This document shows, piece by piece, positions 1 to 11,300 of a stretch of DNA of 64,000 bases; the first letter of the stretch is position 1; every line of letters starts with the position of its first letter. The position numbers were made by a program, and so were the translations under genes. The stretch spans positions 1,178,001 through 1,242,000 of the forward strand of contig OZ017747.1 of NCBI GenBank assembly GCA_963969365.1, read 5' to 3'. The stretch comes from Asterochloris sp. CNOR1 (lineage: Eukaryota > Chlorophyta > Trebouxiophyceae > Trebouxiales > Trebouxiaceae). The notes beneath the pieces are model-generated. The model was not told where the DNA came from, made no database searches, and worked only from the letters and a program-made list of their open reading frames with translations.

Positions 1-110
1 GCTGGCGTGCATGCCTTGCATTCAGCCTGGCGCACTCTGCTGCGGGCTTGATGGCACACCAGGACCCCCATGCAACATAACCTCAGCCCCCTTCTGTCAT
101 CTGAATGCAG

Positions 111-928
111 GTGCAACACTTTCACACTCCAACTGGTGAGTGGTGCTCTGTGTTTCATGAGGCTGCAGCCTTTGGTGTACCCAGCGTACACCCCTGAGCA
201 GGCGCAGCTCTGACTTCTGGCTGGCCCCTAGGTGATTTCAACCACTCAACCCACAACGAGTGCCAAGACATTGGTGCTGAGGATTCTCAATCAAAGGGAG
301 CCATCACACTGGACTTCAGCAATCAGTTGCACACCTCCAAACCTGAGCAGCTTGATGTGATCCTGAGGGGTGAGTGATCTCACAGGACAGCATTGTTCCC
401 ACTGAGTATCGAGCCGGTGTGAAAGGGTCTGCTGCAGCTGGCAGTTGTCCTGTTGTCGTCAGGGCAGCTGGCCTCCCCTGCACGTGTGCCTGCTCAGCAG
501 GGGGCTTAATCCCTATGCCTGTCATTGCATACAATGAGAGGCTGCCCCCTGCTGACCTGCAGGGGGCTGGCGCAACATTGAAGCCAGGCCAGTCATGCAT
601 CGCCTTGGCATACCTGTGATTGAGACCTGGAACAAGAGTGTCCCTATGTGGCAGTCACACCATCATGCACATGATGACCCCAACGCCCACGACTGCACGC
701 ACTGGTGAGTGCTTGTTTGCAGCGGTTTCAACATTGTCCATCTGTGGAGGCGCTGTGCTGAGTGTGCTTGTGCTGTGCAGGTGCCATCCCTCCCCCTACC
801 AGCTTGCTGTCTATGACATGTTGCGGGGTTTGCGCGCTGTAGAGCCACAGATTGCAGAGCACATGCTGAGGCTCAAAAGTGTTCCAGCGCCTTCCCCTGA
901 TCGTAACTCTGTAAGACCAGCCCTCTGA
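111..928 (+). CDS. PC-esterase / trichome-birefringence-like (TBL) SGNH esterase, 3' part
   Basis: Four phase-consistent exons: 111-135, 232-369, 563-704 and 781-928, ending at a TGA. The joined peptide has a TPTGDFN block near its start. Later it has DPNAHDCTHWCHPSPYQL, split by an intron inside the Trp codon. The D-C-x-H-W-C block is the C-terminal catalytic signature of the plant TBL/PC-esterase family, where Asp and His complete the triad begun by an N-terminal GDS serine. Plant members O-acetylate cell-wall polysaccharides in the Golgi; others are esterases. The GDS half lies left of the window, so activity cannot be judged. A GTAAGA at 911 could be one more donor, which would move the stop. 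The gene converges on the M50 protease gene. The family call is fairly sure; the substrate is unknown. Confidence 0.68.
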
Positions 929-1337
929 GTCTGGTCCCTGCCAGCCCTGTGACCTTGATCTCTGTTCAGCCAAAGGTTGTGAATGAGTCCAGTCTGCCCA
1001 CCTGTTCCCGTGATCAAGCGCTTTTGAAGTCCAGTCATGTATGAAACTGATGCACTGGTGTTGAGGTATGTTGCCATTGCAATCCCTTTCCCCGGCACTT
1101 CCAGGCAGCTTCTGAACTCATGGTGCTCACAGTCTCACTTTGCGTGATTGCCCCATGGTCAACCCCTTATATGCAACAAACTTCAAGTTGATTCTCAGAC
1201 AGAAAGGGGCCAACATGGTGCATCCTCAAGAGGGACAGGCTTGGCCATGGCAGCTGTTTTGCTGACTTGAGAGAATCTTGGAGATCAAACCAACTCTGGA
1301 GCATCACTGAGAGTTCACAGACAGGCCCTTCCCTGCA
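929..1337. other. Intergenic, between convergent genes
   Basis: These 409 bases lie between the stop of the TBL-like gene (+) and the stop of the M50 protease gene (-). I see no open frame with splice-consistent continuation, no RNA gene and no repeat of note. They presumably hold the two 3' untranslated regions. Confidence 0.5.
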
Positions 1338-3623
1338 TCAGACGGGTGCAGAGTAGTTGGGATTCGAGCCCAGCATCCTGGTCCTGTGGCTGCTGGAGTC
1401 CCCTGGTGATGGGGCCGGCGGGCCTCTCTGCTGCTGCTGAGCATAGTTGAACATGGGGTGTGACTGGACTGTTCCATATCTGACTGCCTGAATAAGGCTC
1501 ACAGTGCTCCACAGCATCCACACGGCCACCTGCACATTTGCTTTCATCAAGCATGCACATGTTTTGGTGCATCTGGCCATGTGCTTGGGCATCCAAGCTG
1601 CTGCCCATGGTTGATGTGCAGCCTGTCAGCAAAAAGCGGGTGGCCGGCGTGATGGTAAAAGCCACGAACAAGCAGTGCACAGCTGAGGGCACCCATGGTC
1701 TCTGTTGCACACATTGACGTTGGGCTGCTTCTGCCTCTGAGCAGCTTGATCAGGGTCAGACAGTGCTCTTGGGCTGCTTCAGCCTCTAGAGCAGCATGGC
1801 TACGGCTCACACAGTGTTTTTGGGCTGCCTCCAGCCCTGAGCAGCATAGCAGGGGCTCACCGCAGTAGTCAGGATGGATGCAGACAGCCAGCCCCACACT
1901 GCGATGCCAACTGCCCCAACCACGGCCAGCACCATGACAACCTTGGCTGCCAGGGCTACGCTCATGTGGCAGAGCAGCAGCAGGTCTGCCAGGATGCGGC
2001 CTCCATCCAGGGGGTAGGCAGGCAGCAGCAAGTTGAAGGCCATTAGGAAGAGGTTCAGCTGCAGTGGCAAGAAGCTAGTCTGGCACAGTGACAACAGCCG
2101 CATGGCAGGGAGCTGAGCTCCCGCCCAAGCTGCATGCCAATTGTGGACTTCTGCAGAGGTGGCCGGTTGTGGATGTGCAGGAGGTGAGCTCATGCCTGAC
2201 TACCTGCAGTGGTCAGTGTGCATTGCTGTTCTGACAGATTTGACAGCAGCATGACCAGGAGCAGTGCTCACGCTCAGGATTTGCCTTGAGACTTGCTGTA
2301 TGGCAGCAAGGCCAGGAGCAGTACAGGTACCCCAGGCTGCATTGGCAGGCATGCACTCTTGGGTGCACCCGTCAGCAACGCAGGGCACCAACCTGCACAG
2401 CCCCCACCACGACTGCCAGACCCAGACTGAGGTTGGGGCTGGGGATGTCAAGTGACAGTCCACTGAATGACCCAACTTCTGCAGAACAGCAGCAACTTCT
2501 ATGTTGCAAGGTGGCTCAGCCTGCATGCCTGTCAGCAGCTTGCAGAGGAAGTGTGTTGCAAGTAGAGACATTGGGCATGCAGCAGGCAAGAGAGGCTGCT
2601 ATTGGAAGCAGGATTTGTGGCACCTGGGACTGCCAAATCTTGGGGCCTGGGAATGCTTGGGTGTTCGGGCTTGGGTCAGAAAGCAGATGAAGCGGGTTTG
2701 TGGGCCTCATGCTATGGGAACACCCAATGGCTACAAGTTCACTCTGCAGCTCACGTGATTTGTAGATGGGCAGCATGATGAGCAGCCAGAGGAGGGTCTG
2801 AGGAACATGTGTTAAAGGACCTGCACCCAGCAGCAAATCTTACATGGCTTACTGCAGCATGGCAGCATGCTGCCCTCACCCCAGCGAGGGGAGCGCATCC
2901 AGACTGCCAGATGCAAGCATCAGCAGGCCAGGATACCTGCCAGTGCCACCAGGAGGTCCTTTCCAGGCGTGGTCGTGTGTCCTGCAGCATCAAGTCAGCA
3001 GCGGGGTAAAACCGGAGGCAAGCTTGGAGACTGCCACTGCCTGCCACTGTATCAGTAAAGCATAACTTGCACATCTCTCACCTACAAAGGCGAGGCCCCC
3101 CAGAGGCCACAGCAGGATGCCATGCACATCAGCGCCAATCTGGCAGCAAGTACCCGCTGTTCAGATTGATGCTAGAGACGCACATGGAGTAGAGCAGAGC
3201 TCTGCAGCAGCTCACCCATCTGCTGGCCAGGCAGTGGCCCAGCTCATGAAGAAGCACAGTCACCAGCAGGATTGGGCCATAGAGTAGACTTGCCCAAACT
3301 ATGTTCTGCCAGTAGTCAGTGCTGCTGCTGAGGACGCCAAGGAAGATGGCCACCAGGAAGAGCACTGCATGCATAGCTAGTGTGACAGCACAGCCCAAGC
3401 ACTGCAGGGCCCAGGCAGGCCCTCTTAGGCTGAGTGACAGCAAGCTGCACAGGCGTCTGGCAGGCGATTCCTCACCATGCAGCCTGATGGGGATGCCGGC
3501 TATGCTACCTAACGGCACTGTCCATCGGTGAACCAGGTTGTGGTCTGCTGCAGCAGCGGTCTGCTGAGTGGGTGGCGAAGGAACGACCCACGAGCTTGGC
3601 AGAGGATCAGCTGAGGGTGCCAT
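1338..3623 (-). CDS. M50 family (site-2-protease-like) intramembrane zinc metalloprotease
   Basis: Seven exons join in phase: 3216-3623, 3082-3139, 2937-2981, 2755-2820, 2393-2478, 1861-2112 and 1338-1529, giving about 368 residues. The zinc site HELGH is near residue 126 inside a hydrophobic segment. It is followed by LWPLGGLAFVG, by GKDLLVALAGPLTHVPQ, and by the second metal motif in NLLLPAYPLDGGR (DGGR near residue 257). The tail carries the family's typical HPMF pattern (SHPMFNYA). Such proteases cut substrates within the membrane and often release membrane-tethered regulators. No PDZ domain is visible, so it resembles the SpoIVFB/short S2P-like class rather than RseP/EGY. The open frame runs upstream to a TTG at 3695, but 3623 is the first in-frame ATG. 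A further 5' exon or a transit peptide cannot be excluded. Substrate and compartment are unknown. Confidence 0.88.
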
Positions 3624-5307
3624 GAGCCTAGCAAGATTTCTACTGATTGGAGCTGCAGCTACCCAGCTTGGCAGAGCATGGCGTGCAGCAGTCAAAGCTG
3701 TCGGTTGACCTGCACATGCGGAAAAGCCAGCATCACCATGGCGGCCTCAGAGGTAGTAAGTCAGGCTCACAAAGCGGATCACTAAGCTGGTAGCAAGCTG
3801 TCGAGGGTCTGGTGCCAACAAGCCTCTCCGGGACCTGTGGATGCCCAGGCTGCCGGCCAAAGCGCTCAGCAGGCCAATTTCAGCAGATTGTGAGCAGCTT
3901 TACTGTCAATCGTCAATCCCAGGGTCATACTAGAAAAATGACCCACTTCTTGTCTGCCCTTGTCAGCACTCTGCCATACTCTTCTGGCCCCAGTGCAGAA
4001 TGGGCATTGCAAGGTCTTCCTGAGAGCTGACAGACAGCCTCTGCTGTTGCACAGAAGGCTGTGTTGAGGCATGCCGGAAGCCAGGCTGCCAGAGCTGCTG
4101 CTGAGCCAAGAAGGCACCATGGTTGGAAGCTTTGGAGGTGCTGCCAGCAGAGTCATGCAAACGTAGGCTCGTGGCGCAGAACTGCTTGGTCTGGAGTAAG
4201 TACGCTCTGAGCACTGTTGGCAGGCTCCTACTGGAGGTCCATTTCAAGGGTGGTATATGGTTCTGGAACCGATGGCAGTCTCCCAGCTGTGAGCCGTGTC
4301 ATCTGTGTCGTCTAAGTCGTCCAGCATCAGGCACTCTGCAGACCTTAATGCACTGGGGGGAAAGGAGATGGAACCAGCCTGGCTATCCTGTATGAAGCTG
4401 GCCAGGGCCATGCCTGCTGCGGTGGACGCGCATCGCCCTGAGCGTCAGGTTTGCCTCAGGTGCAGACATGTGCAGTTCAGCCAATACAACATTGCACAGC
4501 TCAACCGCATGATGCTGTGCAGGTGGCGCTGCCTCCCTCAAAGGCCAACGACTGGAGCTGCATGCGTCTCATGGTTTGGTGCTGTGGCTTTAGCACCAGA
4601 GCGCAAGGCACATCTGATCTCCCCACCCGAGCAGCTGTCCAAGCAGCAGCTGCTAGCTGTGCCAAGAGCTGCATCGGCTGCCAGCACTCAACCTGGCCAG
4701 GATCTCAGAGACCTTGTGGTGCTATGCAGACGCATGGGTCATGCTCTCAGGTGGTCCGTCACAGCAGCCGCAAGGCAATTGCACTTTAGCCAGGTCAAGT
4801 TGTGCCCAGCAGTGTAGCTCTCGTAAGTCAGTGGGCTTTGAACTGTCAAGTTGAGTTCACTGCTTGGCACAGAAGCCTCTCTCGTTGTAGCACAGTGTCT
4901 TTTGGTGCAGTCATGTAAGCGGTGTCACACTCTGTCGACCACACCAATGAACATGACAGGGGAACCCTGGAATTCCACCGGGAAGGGCCACCCAAGTAAA
5001 CAGATGGTCACTGCAGCATGCCAAGCAGGCCAGCACTCCCACTGCACCTTTGCATTGAGGAACCCATGGCTTCGTTGAAGAGCTGTCCTGCAGCACAGTG
5101 CAGGCCGCAAAGCCTTTCCCCATGATCTTCTGGCTCAATTCCAGGATACAAATTCACCTCCCAGCACTTCTGTCGAGCTCAAAACCAGGCAACAGGGTAT
5201 TGCAGGGGCATGTGTAGGTCAACATGACATTGATGGCCCATAGGCCCAGGGAGAGTCTGGGCATCGGGGGATAAGCTCAGGCTGCACTCCAGGAACACCA
5301 GATCGTG
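3624..5307. other. Long intergenic region, no supported gene
   Basis: About 1.7 kb lies between the start of the M50 protease gene (-) and the start of the coiled-coil gene (+), so it should contain both promoters. The longest open stretch is at 4368-4817 on + (listed separately). No tRNA, transposon or tandem repeat was seen. Confidence 0.45.
4368..4817 (+). CDS. Doubtful open reading frame, 149 codons
   Basis: This is the longest ATG-initiated frame in the upstream gap. It reads MEPAWLSCMKLARAMPA at the start and contains a stretch PEQLSKQQLLAVPRAASAA. I recognise no domain. The sequence holds potential splice sites (AG|GTGGCG near 4523, AG|GTGGTC near 4750), so it might instead be one or two exons of a small gene or a 5' extension of the coiled-coil gene. 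Composition is not clearly coding. It is reported only because nothing else fills the gap. Confidence 0.15.
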   Translation: MEPAWLSCMKLARAMPAAVDAHRPERQVCLRCRHVQFSQYNIAQLNRMMLCRWRCLPQRPTTGAACVSWFGAVALAPERKAHLISPPEQLSKQQLLAVPRAASAASTQPGQDLRDLVVLCRRMGHALRWSVTAAARQLHFSQVKLCPAV

Positions 5308-8300
5308 ATGGCAGCGATAGCTGAATGCGATCCCATGCAGGGACTCCTGTCAGGTATTGCCATGGCACCTTACACCACCCACTGCACAGCAAGCTTCTTG
5401 GGGCAGCTTCCTTTGCCTGAAGTGCCGTCCCCATGTGCATCATCATGCAGATCTGAAGGCAGAGGCTGTCAAGCTGGAGCAGACCTTTCGCCGGGAGCAG
5501 CAACAGAAGCTTGCAGCATGGCAATCAGACAAGCCCAATCTCAAGCAGCTCATCAGCACGCTGACAGAGACGCGCGCTGTGCTCAGGTCAGCGCTTGAGG
5601 ATGCATTGAGGCTGGCTCAGAGTGACAGGCGGACACCCATCAGCTTGCTCGGCTGCAGCAAGCACCGTACTGCATCTGGCCGCATTTGATGACTGACAAA
5701 CAACAAGCACCATTGAGCTGCCCCCGGTGCCTCCACTTGTGATAAAGAACATTTGTGCTTTTGCATCTGGGACCCCATCCTGCATGGCCAACAGCAGGTT
5801 TCGATGGGCTCTCTCAAGCTCGGTCAGCTGCTATTGCATTGGGCTGCAGGATGGAGGTGACACGCAGACACGCACGCTGGCAGCAAGACCTCAGCTTAGC
5901 CAGACTGCTTTGCATCTGGCGCTGCATCATGCAGGGGATCAATGAGCGCCCCTGGGCTGCCTGGCCCCCGCTGGCAGCCACATTAAGCTGCTGTTGCCCT
6001 GGTTTGCGGAATGAATGTGGAGATATTGGAGGTGCAGCTCGAATTGTCAAGGACAAAGAGCCAGCCTACCACACATAAATCTCGTCTGGATGTATGCCGC
6101 AGGGGGATGCAGCAAGCAAATGTAACCAGCTGCTATAGATTTGACCTGCAGGAAGGAGGTGAAGCAGGCCGAGACACAGCTGACCAGCCTGAAGATGCCC
6201 TCTCCAGCGCCGCCTCAGGCCAGGAGCACAGGGGCACGCCAGTCGCAGGGCCAGCTGCGCTCCCTGCAGCAGCTGCGGGAAGAGAGGGATCGCCTGCAGG
6301 AGGCTCTGACCGCGCTGGACCACAAGATCCTGGCAGCCAAGCTGGACCTGAGCCACATGCACCGGGCAGACGAGAAGGACCTTTGGGAGTCGCAACTCAT
6401 CATTCTGCAGGCAAGCTCTGGTTCATGCTACAGTCTGCTGTGTTCAAGCTGCACGCCATCAATGGTGTGGCACCCTTCCGGGTCCAAGCCGTGTCAGTCT
6501 GATGTCCAAGATGGAAATAAGCACATCCAGAGGCCGGATGAGAAGGACTTGTGGGAGTTGCAGCTCACCTTGCTGAAGGCTGGTGCTGCCTGAGGGCGTC
6601 AGCCTTGTCTGCAAGCTGCATGCTATAAGCATGGGCCATTGCAGACCTAAGCCAAAGGCGTCACCCGTTTGGCCACCTACTATGCAAAGCAGGCCTGGCA
6701 CTGGCCCCACTGATAGTGCTGCCTCAGCCTACAATGCCTGCAAGTGCCGGCCCTGCCGCACTGCACTCCATTGCAGCAGGCGCGGACTGCCAATGCTTCT
6801 GGCAAAAGAGCGGCCCCATCTCCAAGGCTGCTGTTGCACTGATGAGTGGTGTCACCAGGCTGCAGGATGACAGGGCATGCGCCACCTCCTCTTTTTCCAA
6901 AGCGCTGCCACGCCGCAGGACACACCTGGCACATGCTTGAATACAGCGCCGTGTGAAGCAGTGCCGCTTGCTGGTCATACTCGAGTGCCCCTTGCTGCGT
7001 GACAGCCATGGTGTATATGCTGGGGATGTTGGGCACATTGCTTCTCACCTGCTGACACCCTCTGGTTGCCCAAGCACACACAAACGCCATCCTGCAGGTG
7101 TAGCTATTTGCTGCAGGATACTGAGGCATATATGCAGCCTTGCATGAGTAAGAAGCACTGGGTGTCACTGCGAGCCATCAAAATGGATTCGCCCTGCTGC
7201 AGGACACCCGGCGCATGCACGCTGTGGAGATTGAGCACGTGGTGAATGACATCATGACCCAGGAGCGCATGGAGCAGCACGAGAAGCAGCGTGCGCTCGC
7301 CCAGAGCTCTGGCTGGGCCAAGCTGCAGTACCTGCAGGAGCAGCTGCTGCAGTGCGAGACGCGCCTGGCGCAGCTCAAGCACCAGCTGTACTTCCCAGAC
7401 GTCAAGGGCTACAAGTGAGCGAGCCCAGGTGGCTGGTGCATATGCAGTGGCCACTGGTGCGTCCGGGTTCATCATCACCTTCACACCCTTCCCGCATCCG
7501 CCTACCACTTGGGCCTTGGTGATTCGATCTGGGTCTGTCTGGCTATGTGCCTGCCCATTGCAGTCCCTCATACCCAGATCAGGCCTAAGGATTGTGATTC
7601 AGCCCCTGCTGTGTATGCACATATAGCTGCGCAGCTTTGTCTGCCAGGCCTGCTGCTGTGCTGAGAGGCTGATTCCCCTGGTGTGCAGGTTTGCCTTTGG
7701 CGGCTCAGGCGTGTTCTTTGGCGGGAAGGACGTCTTCATCTCAGAGGTCACAGGAGGCTTCAGCGTGACAGCAGATGGGCATGGAACCAACAAGGACGGG
7801 GTGCAGACTGCCCGCCTGATTGTCCAAGTGGGCAACACCAATGTGGTAGACCCTCAGAGGTGAGCACACTGCTGCCTGCTGCAGCATTGCCCCTTATCTC
7901 ACTGACTCGATCCTGCAAGGTGGTCACCTTTGTGGACCCTCAGAGGTGTGCACTTCTGTTGTTTAGAACACTTCTAGGTGCCCACAGCCTATTGTCAGAA
8001 ACAAGCCGCCAGCTGAAGGACCAGCAGCATTCTGGCTGCAGATGCCCTGAATTTGGACGCAACCACTATTGGGCAGTGCTTTCCCCTTCTCTATAATCAG
8101 TCCACCCAAGCCCAGGCTGCTGCAGCCAGCTGAGTCTGTGCATGCGCTGAACATGGTTCAGGTTGACAGCTGCTAGTCTCATTAGCTGTCATAGTCGTTC
8201 CTGCTGCCCTATACTGAGTGCAGCTCTCTCACCAGCTGCTAAATTAACTATGCTGTTTGGGTGTGTAGGTCCCTGGTGAATGCCTCCTCAGCCAGCATGA

Positions 8301-11300
8301 GCAACAAGTCAGCGTTGAACACCTTCAAGCTGCGCCCGTCAGCCTCAGGCAGCAGTCTGAGCCAAGCTGACGGTGCTCAGGGACAGGATGCCGCCACTAA
8401 CAGCAGTGGGAATCCAGCTGCCTTAGGCGAAATGTCTGACACCCCCCGGAGCTCACGTCTATCGAGGCAGTCTGTATCAGGGGACGGGCATGTGCGTCAC
8501 TTGCCTGCTGCTACATGTGTCGGAGCCTGAAGAAACCTGTTTCGGCGCACTGGCGGTCAGCAACTTTGCAAACAGCGGGTTGCAGCTGCCTTATCAGTCT
8601 GCCTGGGGGATGATCACATTGCAGTGGTACAACTGCTGGGCAGTGTGCTGCTCAGGCTGCTTCAAGAACCTGCATGGCGCAGCCTTGGCCCTTCATGCAT
8701 GGTCTCATCCCAGGCCCAACACACTGCCGCAGCCGCCAGGGCTGCAGAGAGTTGCCAAGAGCCCGCGCTGCAGCTGCTCTGCTCATAACTTGCCCCTGCA
8801 GTCACCTGCAGACTGCCTGTGGGCATGTGTGCTCCCAGCAAAAGTCACTGCACTGCTGATGGCATACCCTACACGACCTGCAGGGAGACCTGCAGGGAGA
8901 CGCGACTGACCCCTGGGACATGGCCTCCCAGCAGGCAGCTGCCTCTCCTGCCCGCGCTTCGCAGCCACCACCTTCAGGTGCAATCTGCGGTCAGACATGA
9001 TTGGCCCCATAATGTCAGGCGAGGTCTGGCTGCCTGGCCCAAGCACAATCTGGAGTGTGGGCCAGCAGGCAGAGGGCGCCACCAGCCGGTGCCCATCATT
9101 TCGTCAGGCTGAGTTGACCCGCACAGCCAGTGGCAGAGGGAGCTATGCAGAGGATCTCACTTGAGAGTGTGAAAATGACTAGCGCCCAGCGGCAGGAGCG
9201 GTAGCGTAGCCGCTGCCCTTCTGACAGGTGCCAGGCCTGCCAACTGCGCATGTGACCTGTGCTGGCAGGCTCACCGCAAGGAATCCAAGATGTGATGCAG
9301 GGCAGTCTGGGCAGCAGCTGCCGCCCGCTGGCCGGGACGTCCGAAGCCGGGGCAAGCGCATGGCGGTGAAGTTCCTGAACAAAATGGGGACCAAGGATCG
9401 GTTCAACAACCCTGATGCAGCTGCACAGGCTGGCAGGCAGCAGCAGCGTAAGCCAGCCTACTCGCCTGAGGCATTTGAGAACCTGGGGGCCAAGGGAAAG
9501 AACTTGGCCAACAGGTAGGCGAGCAACACTGCTTGCTCGTCATTCTCTTCTTCTTTGATTTGGTTGGCGCATGGCTGGTGCATTACCACTTGATGCCCGG
9601 GCCTGGGTCTGTCTTCAATGAGTGCTGCTGCCCTGCCCTGCCCAGCCCAGCAGCACCGCTGCATCACCAGGATGAGGTGATGACCATCATGCTTTCCACA
9701 GTGTGCAGAAAGACTCGATCAGCGTGTGTCCAACTCTGAAGCTGCTGCTGCCCTGCAGGCTGCTACACACCCGCAAGCATGATTACGGCAGCAGCAGTAA
9801 GGGCAAGCTGGCGTTTGGCAGCAATGTGATGGGCGGGCGCCAGCACAAGCGGGTGCAGTCCTTCCAGGAGGTCTCAACAGACGCAGCAGATGACGATCTC
9901 AAGCAGGTTAGCCAGCTTGACCCAATCTTAAGTATCTGAGCTGCAGTTGATTGAGGCCTTACGCAGGTATGGGCGCACTGCTAAGGGAGAAGGGGCACTC
10001 AAATAAACTTTAGGGTACATGCGGGTGCAGCCTAGCACAAGACACTTGGGATCTGGGACCTCAATGAGAACTGTCAGCGCATTGAGCACAGAGTGCTGAG
10101 TGTCAGGTCACCTGATGGCTAATCTGTAACATTCTGCGTAGCTTCCTGGGCGCTGCCTTTGCAGGACAGCAGACTGCTGAAGGGTGTAGAGTATCGATGC
10201 CACACATCCACTTGCATGGCCGGCAGGGTCTGTGCACTGCCCTGCTGCAGGAGATGGCCGAAGCCTTCCAGGACGCCCAGCAGGAGGGCATCGCTGGCAG
10301 AACCACAGAGGACTCTGAATTTGAATTGAGTTCGCTGAGAGGCGCCTCACCTGAGCAGCTGCCCAGCCTACAAGGTCTGCACACAGCCTGCCACAGCACA
10401 ACACCCCCCTGCCCATGCATTCTGGCCAGACCATGCCCATGCATTCTGGCCAGACCAGCAGCAGCAGCAGCGATTTGTAAGTGGGATCTGCTCATGCAGC
10501 AACTGGCAACACTCTGTCACTGCACCTGGCAAATTCTGACAGCTTGCAGAGCCCACTCACAGGCCACTCATCGGTGAGACAGCATGCTGTACTGGGCTGC
10601 CTTGGCGCTGATGGTACCCTGCTGTTGCCGTAGACACAGGCAATCTGTGGGAGAGCAGCACCCAGCGCAGCAGTGAGGCCCCGGACAGCGCCTCTGGGAA
10701 CAGCATCACCAGCAGCCGCTCGGGGCTGTATGTGGTGGCTCGGCTGGCAGATGTGGGCCTGGTGGGGGAGCGCGGCACTGGTGTTCCCAATGCCACCATC
10801 AGTGAGGTGTCTGTGGAGCTTGACGTCTCCCTGACTCTGACGCTGGAGTTCAGCAGGTGTGCTCCTGCGAATTCCTCTGACTGTTGGCCCTAGATTGTGT
10901 GCTCCCATGATTTATCAATTTCTGACTCTGAAATGCAGCAGGTGTGCTCCTGGGGCACGGCTTGCCTTGGCAGCAGCTGCTGCAGTACAGAGCGCATGCT
11001 GCTTAGCCTTGAGCACTGCAGAGTGTGTTGGTGTGGCCTCCCAGCTGCCTGTGCACTCCACCTGTCGCCATAGCTGATCATACCTCTGCTGTGGGTCCCT
11101 GCAGTAGCCCAGTGTGGCCGGCCACCTACGCGCCACCAGTGACATTCAGTCCCTTCAGCGTGCTAGGCTGCAAGCCAGCCGTGGGGGCAACAGGCCTCAG
11201 GAAACCCTATATATAAAATGTCTGACTGGTCATGTACTCGCATAAGACTCATCTGCTTTGCTGCAACCTGATGAAGTCTCGAGCTGTGAGCCTCAGGGCA

